Below the pieces are notes generated by a model. That model saw only the letters and a list, made by a program, of their open reading frames with translations. It was not told the origin of the DNA and ran no database searches. Below, piece after piece: positions 52,286-63,408 of a DNA stretch of 64,000 nt. Origin of the DNA: Cellulophaga sp. 20_2_10 (GTDB lineage Bacteria > Bacteroidota > Bacteroidia > Flavobacteriales > Flavobacteriaceae); contig NZ_JAMCOJ010000013.1 in NCBI RefSeq assembly GCF_023476645.1, positions 3,750-67,749 of the forward strand. Reading direction: 5' to 3'. Positions within the stretch are counted from its first letter, which is position 1. Each line of letters begins with the position of its first letter. The position numbers and the translations under genes were made by a program.

Positions 52286-52320
52286 AAAAAGGGTTTTGAC
52301 TTATGTTAAGACCCTTTTTT
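52286..52320. terminator. Orphan terminator between recA and trhO
   Basis: AAAAAGGGTTTTGAC, four-base loop, GTTAAGACCCTTTTT with two G-T pairs, then more T. It lies between two divergent genes, so neither uses it as a 3' end. A trhO promoter-like box follows at 52345. Confidence 0.75.
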
Positions 52321-52344
52321 GTTGGGTATAAGTGTAATATTATC

Positions 52345-52352
52345 TAATTTTG
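52345..52352 (+). promoter_or_regulatory. TAnnTTTG promoter of trhO
   Basis: TAATTTTG lies 34 bases ahead of the ATG at 52387. Confidence 0.5.
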
Positions 52353-52386
52353 CAGCTATTCTTTAACTTAATAAATTTAGTATAGC

Positions 52387-53418
52387 ATGCAACTGTACAA
52401 TACATTAAGCGCAAAAGAGAGAGCAGCCCTTATTGAAGAGGCTGGCAAGGAACGCCTAACCATTTCTTTCTACAAGTACGCGCACATTGGCAACACCTCT
52501 TTATTTAGAGATCACCTATTCATTACGTGGGACCAAATGGAAGTTCTTGGTCGTATCTACGTAGCTACAGAAGGCATTAACGCCCAATTATCTGTGCCTG
52601 CAGAAAATTTTAATGCTTTTAAAGAACATTTAGATAGCATTACTTTTTTAGAAAACGTACGACTAAACATAGCTATTGAGCAAGACAATATGTCTTTTTT
52701 AAAGTTGAAGGTGAAAGTCCGCAATAAAATTGTTGCCGATGGTTTAAACGATGATTCTTTTGACGTTACAAACAGAGGTGTGCACGTTAATGCTGAAAAA
52801 TTTAATGAACTTATTGAAGATCCAAACACTGTTTTGGTAGATATGCGTAACCACTACGAGAGCGAAATTGGTCATTTCAAAAATGCCGTTACACCAGACG
52901 TAGATACTTTTAGAGATTCTTTAGATATTATAGAGAACGATTTAAAAGACCATAAAGAAGACAAAAAACTAGTTATGTATTGCACCGGCGGTATTCGTTG
53001 TGAAAAAGCAAGCGCATATTACAAACACAAAGGTTTTAAGAATGTGTACCAATTAGACGGCGGTATAATTGAATATACCAGACAAGTCAATGACAAAAAA
53101 TTAGAAAATAAATTTATTGGTAAAAACTTTGTTTTTGATCACCGAAGAGGAGAACGTATTACAGATGATGTAATTGCAAATTGCCACCAATGCGGAGAGG
53201 CTTGTGACGAACACGTAAATTGCGCTAATGAGGCTTGCCATCTATTATTTATACAATGTAAAAAATGTGCTGCGGAAATGAACAATTGCTGTTCTACAGA
53301 ATGTAAAGAAGTACACGAACTACCGTTTGAAGAGCAAAAAGAATTGAGACGCGGAAAAACTGTAAGCAATAAGATATTTAAAAAAGGAAGGTCAAAAGTT
53401 TTAAAATACAAAAAATAA
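52387..53418 (+). CDS. trhO: tRNA uridine hydroxylase TrhO (rhodanese-like)
   Basis: A 343-residue rhodanese-domain protein of the YceA/TrhO family. It hydroxylates uridine at position 34 of certain tRNAs to make 5-hydroxyuridine. An N-terminal acylphosphatase-like domain (20-105), the rhodanese domain with LVDMRNHYESEIGHFKNAV and catalytic-cysteine loop YCTGGIRCEKAS, and a C-terminal Cys-rich block (CHQCGEACDEHVNCANEAC, CCSTEC) are all present. Transcribed divergently from recA. A strong terminator follows at 53449. Confidence 0.95.
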   Translation: MQLYNTLSAKERAALIEEAGKERLTISFYKYAHIGNTSLFRDHLFITWDQMEVLGRIYVATEGINAQLSVPAENFNAFKEHLDSITFLENVRLNIAIEQDNMSFLKLKVKVRNKIVADGLNDDSFDVTNRGVHVNAEKFNELIEDPNTVLVDMRNHYESEIGHFKNAVTPDVDTFRDSLDIIENDLKDHKEDKKLVMYCTGGIRCEKASAYYKHKGFKNVYQLDGGIIEYTRQVNDKKLENKFIGKNFVFDHRRGERITDDVIANCHQCGEACDEHVNCANEACHLLFIQCKKCAAEMNNCCSTECKEVHELPFEEQKELRRGKTVSNKIFKKGRSKVLKYKK

Positions 53419-53448
53419 GGACTTTTTTAAGCATATAAAATAAACGTT

Positions 53449-53490
53449 AAAGCTGTTGAAAATATTAAATTTCAACAGCTTTTTTTTGTT
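53449..53490 (+). terminator. Terminator of trhO
   Basis: AAAGCTGTTGAAA, eight-base loop, TTTCAACAGCTTT followed by T residues: a perfect 13-base stem. Confidence 0.92.
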
Positions 53491-53668
53491 AAAACAACTC
53501 CCTTTTTTAGATCAATTTTTTACATTTTACACCATTACCATTATCCAATAAAGTACTGCCTTATTATTTTCAACTTAAAAATAGTATCTTTACCGTTAAG
53601 TAAATTAATATGAACCTTTTTTGACAAAAAAGCAGCTTTGCTTTTAGAGTCAAATCAATATATATAAT

Positions 53669-54878
<1,210 letters not shown>

Positions 54879-54892
<14 letters not shown>

Positions 54893-55358
54893 CTTTATCA
54901 TTTTTTTACTTATTGTCTTTGGTTCTTGCAATTCTACTATTGTTGAGACCGAATACAAGGCAACTAAAAATGGTGTTTGGAACAAAGATGAAGCCGCTGC
55001 GTTTTCATTTAGTGCTCCAGACACAATTAATAGATATAATATTTTTATCAATCTTAGGAACGATAATACTTTTCCGTACAGCAACTTATTTTTAATATCA
55101 GAATTAAGTTTCCCAAACGGCACTATTATAAAAGATACCCTAGAATACCAAATGGCTTTACCAAATGGCGAATGGCTAGGCAAGGGTAATGGCTCGGTTA
55201 AAGAAAGTAAACTGTGGCTTAAAGAAAACATCGTTTTCCCAGAAAATGGCGTATATACACTAGACATATCACAAGCTATGCGCAAAAACGGTAACGTAGA
55301 CGGTGTTGTAAATTTAGAAGGCATCACAGATGTTGGGTATCAAATAGAAAAAAATTAA
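54879..55358 (+). CDS. gldH: Gliding motility lipoprotein GldH
   Basis: A 159-residue lipoprotein, start at ATG 54879 (MLRNSFIIFLLIVFGSC, lipobox FGSC). A longer in-frame opening reads the AAC repeat as poly-Thr and is rejected. The order ricT-gldH-mrcA and the mature pattern (KNGVWNKDEAAAFSF, YNIFINLRNDNTFPYSNLF, GEWLGKGNGSVKES) fit GldH of flavobacteria, one of the lipoproteins needed for gliding and the type IX secretion machinery. It overlaps the ricT end, suggesting coupled translation. Confidence 0.93.
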
Positions 55359-55366
55359 GAGTAGCA

Positions 55367-57709
55367 ATGGCAAAGGCTGTAAAGAAAAAAGAGAGTAAAC
55401 CATTTTTTAAATTTGTAAAATGGTTTTGGATATTATTTTTAGTAGGTATTATCTCTGCTGTAATGGTATTTTTATTAGCATCTTCTGGTGCTTTTGGCGA
55501 GTTGCCAGACTTTGAACGTTTAGAAAATCCACAAACAAATTTAGCTAGTCAAATTATATCTTCTGATGGCGAATTACTAGGTAAGTACTATCTAGACGAC
55601 AACAGAACAATTGTTGCTTACGACCAATTACCAAAACACCTAGTAGATGCTTTAGTTGCTACTGAAGATGCACGTTATTTTGAGCACTCTGGTATAGATG
55701 CTCGTGGTACACTAAGAGCTTTTTTCTACTTAGGTAAAAAAGGTGGCGCGAGTACAATTTCTCAGCAATTAGCAAAGCAATTGTTTACGGGTTTAGCCGC
55801 TAGAGGATGGCAACGTTATACTCAAAAAATTAAAGAATGGGTTATAGCAACCCGTTTAGAGCGCCAGTACACCAAAGAAGAAATTATAGCAATGTATTTT
55901 AATATCTATGATTTTGGTAACAACGCAGATGGTATACGTTCTGCTTCTCGTATTTATTTTGGAAAAGAACCTATAGATTTAGATGTTAAAGAATCGGCTA
56001 TGTTGGTAGGTATGTTTAAAAATTCATCTTTATACAACCCTACTCCAAAAAGAAACCCAAAAGGGACATTAAACCGCAGAAATGTAGTCTTAGCGCAAAT
56101 GGCAAAATATGGCTACATTACTCAAAAAGAGAAAGACTCATTGCAAAAAACACCTTTAAGTCTTAACTTTTCTCCAGAAAACCATAATGAAGGCCTTGCT
56201 ACATATTTTAGAATGTACCTGCAAGGTTTTATGAACGGTTGGGCAAAGAAAAACCCTAAGCCTGCATTAAAAGGAGAACGCGACAAATGGAACTTATTTT
56301 TAGACGGATTAAAGATTTACACGACTATTGACTCTAGAATGCAAAAAAACGCAGAAGTAGCTGTAGAACAACATATGACAAAGCTACAGGCTGAGTTTTT
56401 TGTACAGAATACTCCTGAACGCAATAAAACTGCTCCGTTTTTAGATATTAATAAGGACGAAATAAATAGAATTATGGAGCGCGGTATGAAAACATCTGAC
56501 CGCTGGAGAGACATGAAAAAAGCCGGTAAATCTGAAAAAGAGATTAGAGCCTCTTTTACAAAACCTATTCCAATGAAAATCTTTAGCTGGACGTCTAAAA
56601 CCAAAAGCAAAGACACCGTAATGACTCCACTAGACTCTATTAGATACCACAAATCTATTTTAAGAACAGCAATGATGTCCATGGAACCACAAACAGGACA
56701 CGTAAAAGCTTGGGTTGGCGGTATAAACTACACTCATTTTCAGTATGACAATGTATATAGGGGAACCAGACAAGTTGGCTCTACCTTTAAACCATTTGTA
56801 TACGCCGCAGCTATAGATCAACTGCGCATGTCTCCATGTGACCATATTATGGATACACAACACTGTATTGCCGCTGGCAAACACGGAAACACAGATGCTT
56901 GGTGTCCTAAAAACTCCAATGGTAAGTATTCTGGTGAAATGATGACGTTAAAAGATGCGTTAGCCAATTCTGTTAACTCCATAACAGCTAAATTAATAGA
57001 TGAAGTTGGCCCAGAACCAGTTGCCGCTATGGCAAAAAGATTAGGTATTACAAGTGATATACCTGCTGTACCATCTATAGCCCTAGGAACAACAGATGTT
57101 AGTGTATACGAAATGGTAGGTGCTTATGGCGCTTTTGCAAATCAAGGTGTATATGTTAAACCTGTAATGGTTACAAGAATTGAAGATAAAAACGGTACTG
57201 TCTTATACGAATACACTCCAGAAACAAGAGATGTAATGAGTAAAGATGTTGCCTACGCCATGGTAAACCTTATGGAAGGTGTTACACACGGCGGTTCTGG
57301 AACACGTTTAAGAACAACTGGCGCAAACAGCAATATGTACAAAGAAATTATAACAGGATACCCATATGAATTTAAAAACCCTATAGCTGGTAAAACAGGA
57401 ACTACACAAAAACAAAGTGATGGTTGGTTTATGGGTATGGTTCCTAACTTAGTTACCGGCGTATGGGTTGGTGGCGAAGAAAGAGCAACTCACTTTAAAA
57501 GTGTTCTATATGGTCAGGGTGCATCCATGGCTTTACCAATTTGGGGATTATACATGAAATCTAACTACGAGAACAAAGATCTAGGTATATCAGATAAAGC
57601 TTTTACCAAACCCAAAAACTTATCTATTAACGTAGATTGTGCAAAAGTAAATCAAGAGTTGGAACAGGAGAATAATCCTGCAGATGATTTAGACGATCTA
57701 GATTTTTAA
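55367..57709 (+). CDS. Class A penicillin-binding protein (PBP1A-like)
   Basis: A 780-residue bifunctional peptidoglycan synthase. Membrane anchor at 19-40; transglycosylase with catalytic E100 in ATEDARYFEHSGI and GGASTISQQLAKQLF; transpeptidase with S472-T-F-K in VGSTFKPF, S535-V-N and KTG at 676-678 (AGKTGTTQKQSDGWF). It builds and cross-links glycan strands outside the inner membrane. The gene starts 8 bases after gldH in the same operon. Confidence 0.95.
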   Translation: MAKAVKKKESKPFFKFVKWFWILFLVGIISAVMVFLLASSGAFGELPDFERLENPQTNLASQIISSDGELLGKYYLDDNRTIVAYDQLPKHLVDALVATEDARYFEHSGIDARGTLRAFFYLGKKGGASTISQQLAKQLFTGLAARGWQRYTQKIKEWVIATRLERQYTKEEIIAMYFNIYDFGNNADGIRSASRIYFGKEPIDLDVKESAMLVGMFKNSSLYNPTPKRNPKGTLNRRNVVLAQMAKYGYITQKEKDSLQKTPLSLNFSPENHNEGLATYFRMYLQGFMNGWAKKNPKPALKGERDKWNLFLDGLKIYTTIDSRMQKNAEVAVEQHMTKLQAEFFVQNTPERNKTAPFLDINKDEINRIMERGMKTSDRWRDMKKAGKSEKEIRASFTKPIPMKIFSWTSKTKSKDTVMTPLDSIRYHKSILRTAMMSMEPQTGHVKAWVGGINYTHFQYDNVYRGTRQVGSTFKPFVYAAAIDQLRMSPCDHIMDTQHCIAAGKHGNTDAWCPKNSNGKYSGEMMTLKDALANSVNSITAKLIDEVGPEPVAAMAKRLGITSDIPAVPSIALGTTDVSVYEMVGAYGAFANQGVYVKPVMVTRIEDKNGTVLYEYTPETRDVMSKDVAYAMVNLMEGVTHGGSGTRLRTTGANSNMYKEIITGYPYEFKNPIAGKTGTTQKQSDGWFMGMVPNLVTGVWVGGEERATHFKSVLYGQGASMALPIWGLYMKSNYENKDLGISDKAFTKPKNLSINVDCAKVNQELEQENNPADDLDDLDF

Positions 57710-57725
57710 TTAATTCTTACATAAA

Positions 57726-58427
57726 ATGATTAGAAAAACAGTAGCTAACGTTAAAGATGCTCTAAAAGGCGTAAAAGACAATATGACTTTTATGGTTGGA
57801 GGCTTTGGCTTATGTGGTATTCCAGAAAATGCTATAGAAGAATTAGTAGACCTAAATGTAACTGGCATAACTTGTATATCTAACAATGCCGGTGTAGACG
57901 ATTTTGGTCTTGGCCTACTCCTTCAAAAACGTCAGGTAAAGAAAATGGTATCTTCTTACGTAGGTGAGAATGATGAATTTGAAAGACAAATGTTAAGTGG
58001 CGAACTAGAAGTAGAATTAACACCACAAGGTACTTTAGCAGAAAAGTGTAGAGCAGCACAAGCAGGCTTCCCTGCCTTTTACACTCCAGCCGGCTACGGC
58101 ACGGAAGTAGCAGAAGGCAAAGAAACGAGAGAATTTAACGGTAAAATGTATGTTCTTGAAGAAGCTGCAAAAGCAGATTTTGCATTTGTAAAAGCTTGGA
58201 AGGGTGATGAAGCCGGAAACCTTATATTTAAAGGCACTGCTCGTAACTTTAACGCAGTAATGTGTGGCGCAGCTACAATAACTGTTGCAGAAGTTGAAGA
58301 GCTTTTACCTGCCGGAAGCTTAAACCCAAACGAAATTCACGTTCCAGGTATTTTTGTACAACGCATATTTCAAGGAAAAGATTATCAAAAAAGAATAGAA
58401 CAACGCACTGTTAGAAAAAAGGAGTAA
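57726..58427 (+). CDS. 3-oxoacid CoA-transferase, subunit A
   Basis: A 233-residue subunit of succinyl-CoA:3-ketoacid CoA-transferase (ScoA type). It shows [18 protein letters not shown] and the [15 protein letters not shown] block of the family, and [19 protein letters not shown] late. It works as a heterodimer with subunit B, whose gene is at 58824; a small unrelated gene lies between. It allows use of acetoacetate or another 3-oxoacid through CoA transfer from succinyl-CoA. Confidence 0.94.
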   Translation: MIRKTVANVKDALKGVKDNMTFMVGGFGLCGIPENAIEELVDLNVTGITCISNNAGVDDFGLGLLLQKRQVKKMVSSYVGENDEFERQMLSGELEVELTPQGTLAEKCRAAQAGFPAFYTPAGYGTEVAEGKETREFNGKMYVLEEAAKADFAFVKAWKGDEAGNLIFKGTARNFNAVMCGAATITVAEVEELLPAGSLNPNEIHVPGIFVQRIFQGKDYQKRIEQRTVRKKE

Positions 58428-58445
58428 TTATTTTAATAGTACTTT

Positions 58446-58784
58446 ATGAAACTAGCGTATAGATGTCCGTCTTGCAAAGCTACAAATTACTACACACCAG
58501 TAATTGCAACAAGAGGAGACTTACACATGAAGATTGGTGACAATTTTGCTGCCAATTGTACAAGTTGCAACTCTAAAGAAAAAGTGCACATTAATAAAAT
58601 TACTGCAGTACATAATAAAAAGTTAATACTAATAGGAGCTGCAATTGGTTGTATAACCGCAGTTATTTTATGGTCAATTTTTGGAGCTATTGGAACAGTT
58701 GCCTTAGGTGTCCCTATACTTTTTATGACTGTAGAAAGCAGTGCAACAAATTCTTTTAACAAGTATATGATAAGACGCAGGTAA
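58446..58784 (+). CDS. Zinc-ribbon membrane protein between the CoA-transferase subunits
   Basis: A 112-residue protein. A likely zinc ribbon in the first 40 residues (YRCPSCKATNYY and AANCTSCNSKEKVH, with CxxC and CxxC) is followed by two membrane helices at about 62-84 and 86-99 and a basic end (YMIRRR). It sits 18 bases after subunit A and 39 before subunit B, all in one direction. It is not needed for the enzyme by known biochemistry, so its presence inside the operon is odd. No family is named. Confidence 0.7.
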   Translation: MKLAYRCPSCKATNYYTPVIATRGDLHMKIGDNFAANCTSCNSKEKVHINKITAVHNKKLILIGAAIGCITAVILWSIFGAIGTVALGVPILFMTVESSATNSFNKYMIRRR

Positions 58785-58823
58785 CTTATCAAATTAAAAA
58801 TATTCAATTTTATAGTAAACATT

Positions 58824-59477
58824 ATGCTAGATAAAAACGGAATAGCAAAACGAATTGCAAAGGAAGTACAAGATGGTTATTATGTAAATTTAGGTATTGG
58901 CATACCTACTTTAGTAGCCAATTTTGTGAATAACGATATAAATGTTGAGTTCCAGAGTGAAAATGGCGTTCTAGGAATGGGACCTTTTCCTTTTGAAGGC
59001 GAAGAAGATGCAGATATAATTAATGCAGGAAAGCAGACTATAACTACACTTCCTGGAGCTTCTTTTTTTGATTCTGCCACTAGTTTTGCCATGATAAGAG
59101 GACAACACGTAGACCTTACGATACTTGGCGCTATGGAGGTTTCTGAAACTGGAGATATTGCCAACTGGAAAATTCCAGGAAAAATGGTAAAAGGTATGGG
59201 AGGCGCAATGGATCTTGTTGCGTCAGCCGAAAATATAATTGTTGCTATGATGCATACAAACCGTGCTGGAGAATCTAAAATATTAGACAAATGCACACTA
59301 CCACTAACAGGCGTTGGCTGTGTTAAAAAAATAGTAACCAATCTTGCTGTTTTAGAGGTTACAAAAGAAGGGTTTTTACTTTTAGAACGTGCACCTGGGG
59401 TTACTGTAGAAGAAATTAAAAACGCAACCAAGGGGACATTAATTATAAACGGAGACATCCCAGAGATGGACCTATAA
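58824..59477 (+). CDS. 3-oxoacid CoA-transferase, subunit B
   Basis: A 217-residue subunit B. It begins [20 protein letters not shown], then [13 protein letters not shown], and the catalytic glutamate motif [13 protein letters not shown] (E in SENG), which forms the glutamyl-CoA intermediate. The [20 protein letters not shown] and [17 protein letters not shown] blocks complete the signature. It is the partner of the subunit A at 57726. Confidence 0.94.
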   Translation: MLDKNGIAKRIAKEVQDGYYVNLGIGIPTLVANFVNNDINVEFQSENGVLGMGPFPFEGEEDADIINAGKQTITTLPGASFFDSATSFAMIRGQHVDLTILGAMEVSETGDIANWKIPGKMVKGMGGAMDLVASAENIIVAMMHTNRAGESKILDKCTLPLTGVGCVKKIVTNLAVLEVTKEGFLLLERAPGVTVEEIKNATKGTLIINGDIPEMDL

Positions 59478-59492
59478 AATAGATTATAACCT

Positions 59493-59524
59493 TTCACAAC
59501 AAATTACTAGTTGTTCACAACAAA
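59493..59524 (+). repeat. Direct repeat TTCACAACAAA, two copies 21 bases apart
   Basis: The copies at 59493-59503 and 59514-59524 are two helical turns apart, compatible with a protein binding both on the same face of the DNA. They lie upstream of the possible small gene at 59610. Confidence 0.6.
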
Positions 59525-59609
59525 AATTTAAATAGAAAGCATTCTCCTTATATATTTACGTTGTATTAAAAGTTTAACCCCAAATTACAACTTTAAACAA
59601 CCTAAAATT

Positions 59610-59711
59610 ATGAATGCCCAATTTTACCCAACAACACAGAAAGTAATTTATAAGAGAAATTTTTTTTCTGGAATTATTAGCCTGACGAAAAAACTATTTA
59701 TGTTTTCATAA
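59610..59711 (+). CDS. Possible very small gene (33 codons)
   Basis: An ATG at 59610 opens a frame of 33 codons: MNAQFYPTTQKVIYKRNFFS, then 13 more residues with GIISLTKKLF. It is basic and amphipathic and could be a small membrane-associated peptide. The supporting context is a promoter-like stretch and paired direct repeats upstream and a strong terminator 21 bases after its stop. No ribosome-binding site stands out, and a non-coding RNA is the alternative. Confidence 0.35.
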   Translation: MNAQFYPTTQKVIYKRNFFSGIISLTKKLFMFS

Positions 59712-59731
59712 ATGAGTTTAAAAAACAAAAC

Positions 59732-59770
59732 AAAAGGAGCTACATTTTACAAAATGTAGCTCCTTTTTTG
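59732..59770 (+). terminator. Strong terminator after the small frame
   Basis: AAAAGGAGCTACATTTT, two-base loop, AAAATGTAGCTCCTTTT then TTG: a 17-base perfect stem. It is 255 bases from the CoA-transferase stop codon, too far to be a usual operon end. Confidence 0.9.
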
Positions 59771-59979
59771 GTTATACACATTTTCGGCACACTTATCTAT
59801 TCAGAAAAATAGCATTGCCTAAAACAACTAGCTATACAAACCTCCTAATACATCAATATAAAGACTCACAAAACATTTTATCTTTATAACAAGTATACAA
59901 TTCAGATTTATGCTAAAAAAGGCTTAAAACTCTTTAAAAACCGAAATAAACTAGATAACTTAGTGTAAAATTACTCTCG

Positions 59980-60522
59980 ATGAAAAAACACACAAGTACT
60001 ATTCAACTTCTCCTTTTATTATTATTCTCTTTAACAGCAATAGCACAAGTCCCAAAAGATCACAATAACAGGGAACGTTTACTAGGTGAAATTAACAAAA
60101 CCGACTTAACACAAAACTCTTTTGCCAATTGGTTTGCCCCAAAATACGACAATTACAAAGTAGACACAGAAACATTAAAATCTATAGAAGATAAACTTAA
60201 AGACTATAAGATAGTTGCCTTTATGGGTACTTGGTGCGGCGATAGCAAAAGAGAAACTCCACCTTTCTACAAAATATTAGAAACGGCAAATTTCCCTATG
60301 GAAAATTTTAAATTAGTAGCAGTAGATAATGCAAGAAACAATTACAAAAAAAGCCCAGGTGGCGAGGAAAAAGGGCTAGCTATTACACACGTGCCTACAT
60401 TTATTCTATATAAAGACGGCAAGGAAGTAAACCGCATTGTAGAATCGCCTATAATTAGCTTAGAAAAAGATGTACAAGCCATTGTTAATGGAGACACTTA
60501 CATTCCTAATTACGCAGACTAA
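59980..60522 (+). CDS. Thioredoxin-like secreted protein with a single active-site cysteine
   Basis: A 180-residue protein with signal peptide (1-22, ending AIAQ). A thioredoxin fold starts at about residue 70: YKIVAFMGTWCGDSKRETPP, where the usual CxxC is CGDS, so the resolving cysteine is missing. It continues with FKLVAVDNARNN and ITHVPTFILYKDGKEVNRIV with the cis-proline. It is probably a periplasmic thiol protein of the thioredoxin superfamily with unusual chemistry. It is a single gene with a strong terminator at 60541. Confidence 0.85.
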   Translation: MKKHTSTIQLLLLLLFSLTAIAQVPKDHNNRERLLGEINKTDLTQNSFANWFAPKYDNYKVDTETLKSIEDKLKDYKIVAFMGTWCGDSKRETPPFYKILETANFPMENFKLVAVDNARNNYKKSPGGEEKGLAITHVPTFILYKDGKEVNRIVESPIISLEKDVQAIVNGDTYIPNYAD

Positions 60523-60540
60523 ACACTAGATACAAAACAT

Positions 60541-60578
60541 AAAAAATCCCAAACTGTAGATACAGTTTGGGATTTTTT
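60541..60578. terminator. Bidirectional terminator
   Basis: AAAAAATCCCAAACTGTA, two-base loop, TACAGTTTGGGATTTTTT: an 18-base perfect stem between the thioredoxin-like gene and the convergent sdhB. Confidence 0.93.
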
Positions 60579-60621
60579 AATTTATATAAGTACAGCTACA
60601 TAGTAACTTATTCTTTTATAT

Positions 60622-61368
60622 TTATCCTTTAATACTTGCGCTTAAGAATTCACGGTTCATACGTGCAATATTTTCTAATGAAATTCCTTTAGGACATTCA
60701 ACTTCACAAGCACCAGTGTTTGTACAATTACCAAAACCTTCTAAATCCATTTGGGCAACCATATTTCTAACACGGTCTGTGGCCTCTACTTGTCCTTGTG
60801 GCAATAATGCATACTGAGACACTTTAGCACCTACAAACAACATAGCAGAAGAGTTTTTACAACTTGCAACACAAGCACCACAACCAATACAAGTTGCAGC
60901 ATCCATAGCCTCATCTGCAGCGTGCTTAGAAATAGGAATAGCGTTAGCATCTTGTGTATTACCAGAAGTGTTTACAGATATATAACCACCTGCGTGCTGT
61001 ATACGATCAAAAGCACCTCTATCTACAACTAAATCTTTTAATACAGGAAATGCTGCTGCTCTAAATGGCTCTATTGTAATAGTATCACCATCTTTAAACA
61101 TACGCATGTGTAACTGACATGTAGTTACTCCTCTATCTGGACCGTGAGCCTCACCATTAATATACATAGAACACATACCGCAAATACCTTCACGACAATC
61201 ATGATCAAAAGCTACTGGCTCTTCACCCGTATTAATTAACTGTTCGTTTAAAACATCCATCATTTCTAAGAAAGACATATGTTCTGAGATCTCAGTCACT
61301 TTATAATCGACCATTTTACCTTTCGACTGAGCATCTTTCTGACGCCAAATTTTAAGTGTTAAATTCAT
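60622..61368 (-). CDS. sdhB: Succinate dehydrogenase iron-sulfur subunit
   Basis: A 248-residue iron-sulfur subunit of complex II. The 2Fe-2S cysteines are in CREGICGMC, with the fourth further on (TCQLHMRMF). The 4Fe-4S and 3Fe-4S clusters are in [13 protein letters not shown] and [16 protein letters not shown]. It passes electrons from the flavin of SdhA to quinone at the membrane. It is the last gene of the sdhCAB operon (10-base gap to sdhA). Confidence 0.96.
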   Translation of the reverse strand: MNLTLKIWRQKDAQSKGKMVDYKVTEISEHMSFLEMMDVLNEQLINTGEEPVAFDHDCREGICGMCSMYINGEAHGPDRGVTTCQLHMRMFKDGDTITIEPFRAAAFPVLKDLVVDRGAFDRIQHAGGYISVNTSGNTQDANAIPISKHAADEAMDAATCIGCGACVASCKNSSAMLFVGAKVSQYALLPQGQVEATDRVRNMVAQMDLEGFGNCTNTGACEVECPKGISLENIARMNREFLSASIKG

Positions 61369-61378
61369 AATGTCTATC

Positions 61379-63394
61379 TTATTTGTATGAACGTTGTTTT
61401 AATTCAATTTCTTTAAACTCTAGATCCTCTTTATGTAAAACAGCATCACCAGGTTCTCCTTTATACTCCCAAGCAGAAACAAAAGCAAACTCCTTATCGT
61501 TACGCTTAGCTTCACCTTTTTGCTCACCGTCTAACTCAACAGATTCTTCTCTAAAGTGACCACCACAAGATTCTTCTCTCTCTAAAGCATCTTTAGCAAA
61601 CAACTCTCCTAACTCAAGGAAATCTGCTACACGACCAGCTTTTTCTAATTCTGCATTTAATTCATTTGCAGTTCCCGGCACACTAACGTTTTTGTAAAAG
61701 TCTTCACGTAAAGCTTTAATCTCTACCATTGCTTCTCTTAAACCTTCAGCGTTACGAGACATACCACATTTCTCCCACATTATATTACCTAATTTCTTAT
61801 GGTAATAATCTACAGAGTGCTCTCCTTTATTGTTTATAAAGAAATCTATTTTATCAGATACTTCTTTTTCAGCGGCATCAAACTCAGGCGTATTCGTAGG
61901 GATTTTTCCTGTTCTAATTTCATGAGATAAATAATTACCAATTGTATAAGGTAATACAAAATAACCATCTGCTAAACCTTGCATTAAGGCAGAAGCACCT
62001 AGTCTGTTTGCACCGTGATCAGAGAAGTTTGCTTCACCAATACAGTATAAACCTTCTACTGTAGTCATTAAGTTATAATCTACCCAAACACCACCCATAG
62101 TATAATGTACCGCAGGGTATATCATCATTGGAGTTTTATAAGGATCTTGATCTACAATCTTCTCGTACATTTGAAAAAGATTTCCGTATTTCTCTTTTAC
62201 GATAGCAGCTCCTAATTCATATATTTTAGCTGCAGAAGCATTTGCTATATTATGAATTTTAGCTTGCTCTATACCATAACGTTGTATTGCAGAAGCAAAA
62301 TCTAAATAAACAGCTTCTCCTGTTGCATTAACACCGTAACCAGCATCACAACGCTCTTTTGCCGCTCTAGAAGCAACATCACGAGGTACTAAGTTACCAA
62401 ATGCAGGATATCTTCTTTCTAAGTAGTAATCTCTCTCATCCTCAGACAAATCTGTTGGCTTTTTCTTGCCTTCACGAATTGCCATTACATCATCCATATT
62501 TTTAGGAACCCAAATACGACCATCATTACGCAAAGATTCTGACATCAATGTTAATTTAGATTGATAGTCACCTGAACGTGGGATACACGTTGGGTGAATT
62601 TGAGTATAACAAGGATTAGCAAAGAATGCACCTTTTTTATGTATTTTCCATGCAGCTGTTGCATTAGAACCCATTGCGTTGGTAGATAAGAAATAAACAT
62701 TACCGTAACCACCAGAAGCAATAACTACTGCATGAGCAGAGTGACGTTCTATTTCACCAGTAACTAAGTTACGAGCAATAATACCACGAGCTTTACCATC
62801 TACCTTTACAACATCTAACATTTCATGACGATTGAACGGAGTAATTTTACCACGTGCAATTTGTCTGTTCATTGCAGAATAAGCTCCTAACAATAATTGT
62901 TGTCCTGTTTGTCCTTTTGCGTAAAAAGTTCTAGATACTAATACACCACCAAAAGAACGGTTATCTAATAAACCACCATAGTCACGTGCAAAAGGAACAC
63001 CTTGAGCAACACACTGGTCAATAATATTTGCAGAAACCTCAGCTAAACGATAAACGTTAGCCTCTCTAGATCTGTAATCCCCACCTTTAACCGTATCGTA
63101 AAACAAGCGGTATGTAGAATCACCATCACCTTGATAGTTTTTAGCTGCATTAATACCACCTTGCGCCGCAATAGAGTGAGCTCTACGCGGAGAATCTTGG
63201 TAGCAAAAAGTTTTTACATTATAACCTAATTCTGCTAATGTAGCAGCAGCAGAACCACCCGCCAAACCAGTACCAACAACAATAACATCTATGTTACGTT
63301 TGTTTGCAGGGTTAACTAAATCTATATGGTTTTTATAATCGGTCCACTTAGTTTTAAGAGGGCCTTTAGGTACTTTAGAATCTAATACAGACAT
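61379..63394 (-). CDS. sdhA: Succinate dehydrogenase flavoprotein subunit
   Basis: A 671-residue flavoprotein, longer than the proteobacterial SdhA and as usual for Bacteroidota type B enzymes. FAD-binding [20 protein letters not shown] at 37-56, the covalent-FAD histidine H73 in [14 protein letters not shown], and the catalytic [12 protein letters not shown] and [17 protein letters not shown] blocks. It oxidises succinate to fumarate in the TCA cycle. It is encoded between sdhC and sdhB. Confidence 0.97.
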   Translation of the reverse strand: MSVLDSKVPKGPLKTKWTDYKNHIDLVNPANKRNIDVIVVGTGLAGGSAAATLAELGYNVKTFCYQDSPRRAHSIAAQGGINAAKNYQGDGDSTYRLFYDTVKGGDYRSREANVYRLAEVSANIIDQCVAQGVPFARDYGGLLDNRSFGGVLVSRTFYAKGQTGQQLLLGAYSAMNRQIARGKITPFNRHEMLDVVKVDGKARGIIARNLVTGEIERHSAHAVVIASGGYGNVYFLSTNAMGSNATAAWKIHKKGAFFANPCYTQIHPTCIPRSGDYQSKLTLMSESLRNDGRIWVPKNMDDVMAIREGKKKPTDLSEDERDYYLERRYPAFGNLVPRDVASRAAKERCDAGYGVNATGEAVYLDFASAIQRYGIEQAKIHNIANASAAKIYELGAAIVKEKYGNLFQMYEKIVDQDPYKTPMMIYPAVHYTMGGVWVDYNLMTTVEGLYCIGEANFSDHGANRLGASALMQGLADGYFVLPYTIGNYLSHEIRTGKIPTNTPEFDAAEKEVSDKIDFFINNKGEHSVDYYHKKLGNIMWEKCGMSRNAEGLREAMVEIKALREDFYKNVSVPGTANELNAELEKAGRVADFLELGELFAKDALEREESCGGHFREESVELDGEQKGEAKRNDKEFAFVSAWEYKGEPGDAVLHKEDLEFKEIELKQRSYK

Positions 63395-63408
63395 ATGATA
63401 CTATATTA

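Larger units (their letters stand above)
59478..59979. other. 502-base spacer with direct repeats, a tiny frame and a terminator
   Basis: It contains two direct repeats TTCACAACAAA at 59493 and 59514, 21 bases apart; a TATATTTACG stretch near 59553; a 33-codon frame at 59610-59711; and a strong terminator at 59732. These are ordered like a small transcription unit. The part after 59770 (to 59979) shows nothing beyond leader sequence of the next gene. Confidence 0.45.

Noticed and set aside
58880-59497. Open frame of 205 codons antisense to the CoA-transferase subunit B
   Set aside because: Subunit B has the catalytic SENG motif and full family signature; the antisense frame has Ser/Pro-rich composition typical of a reverse shadow.
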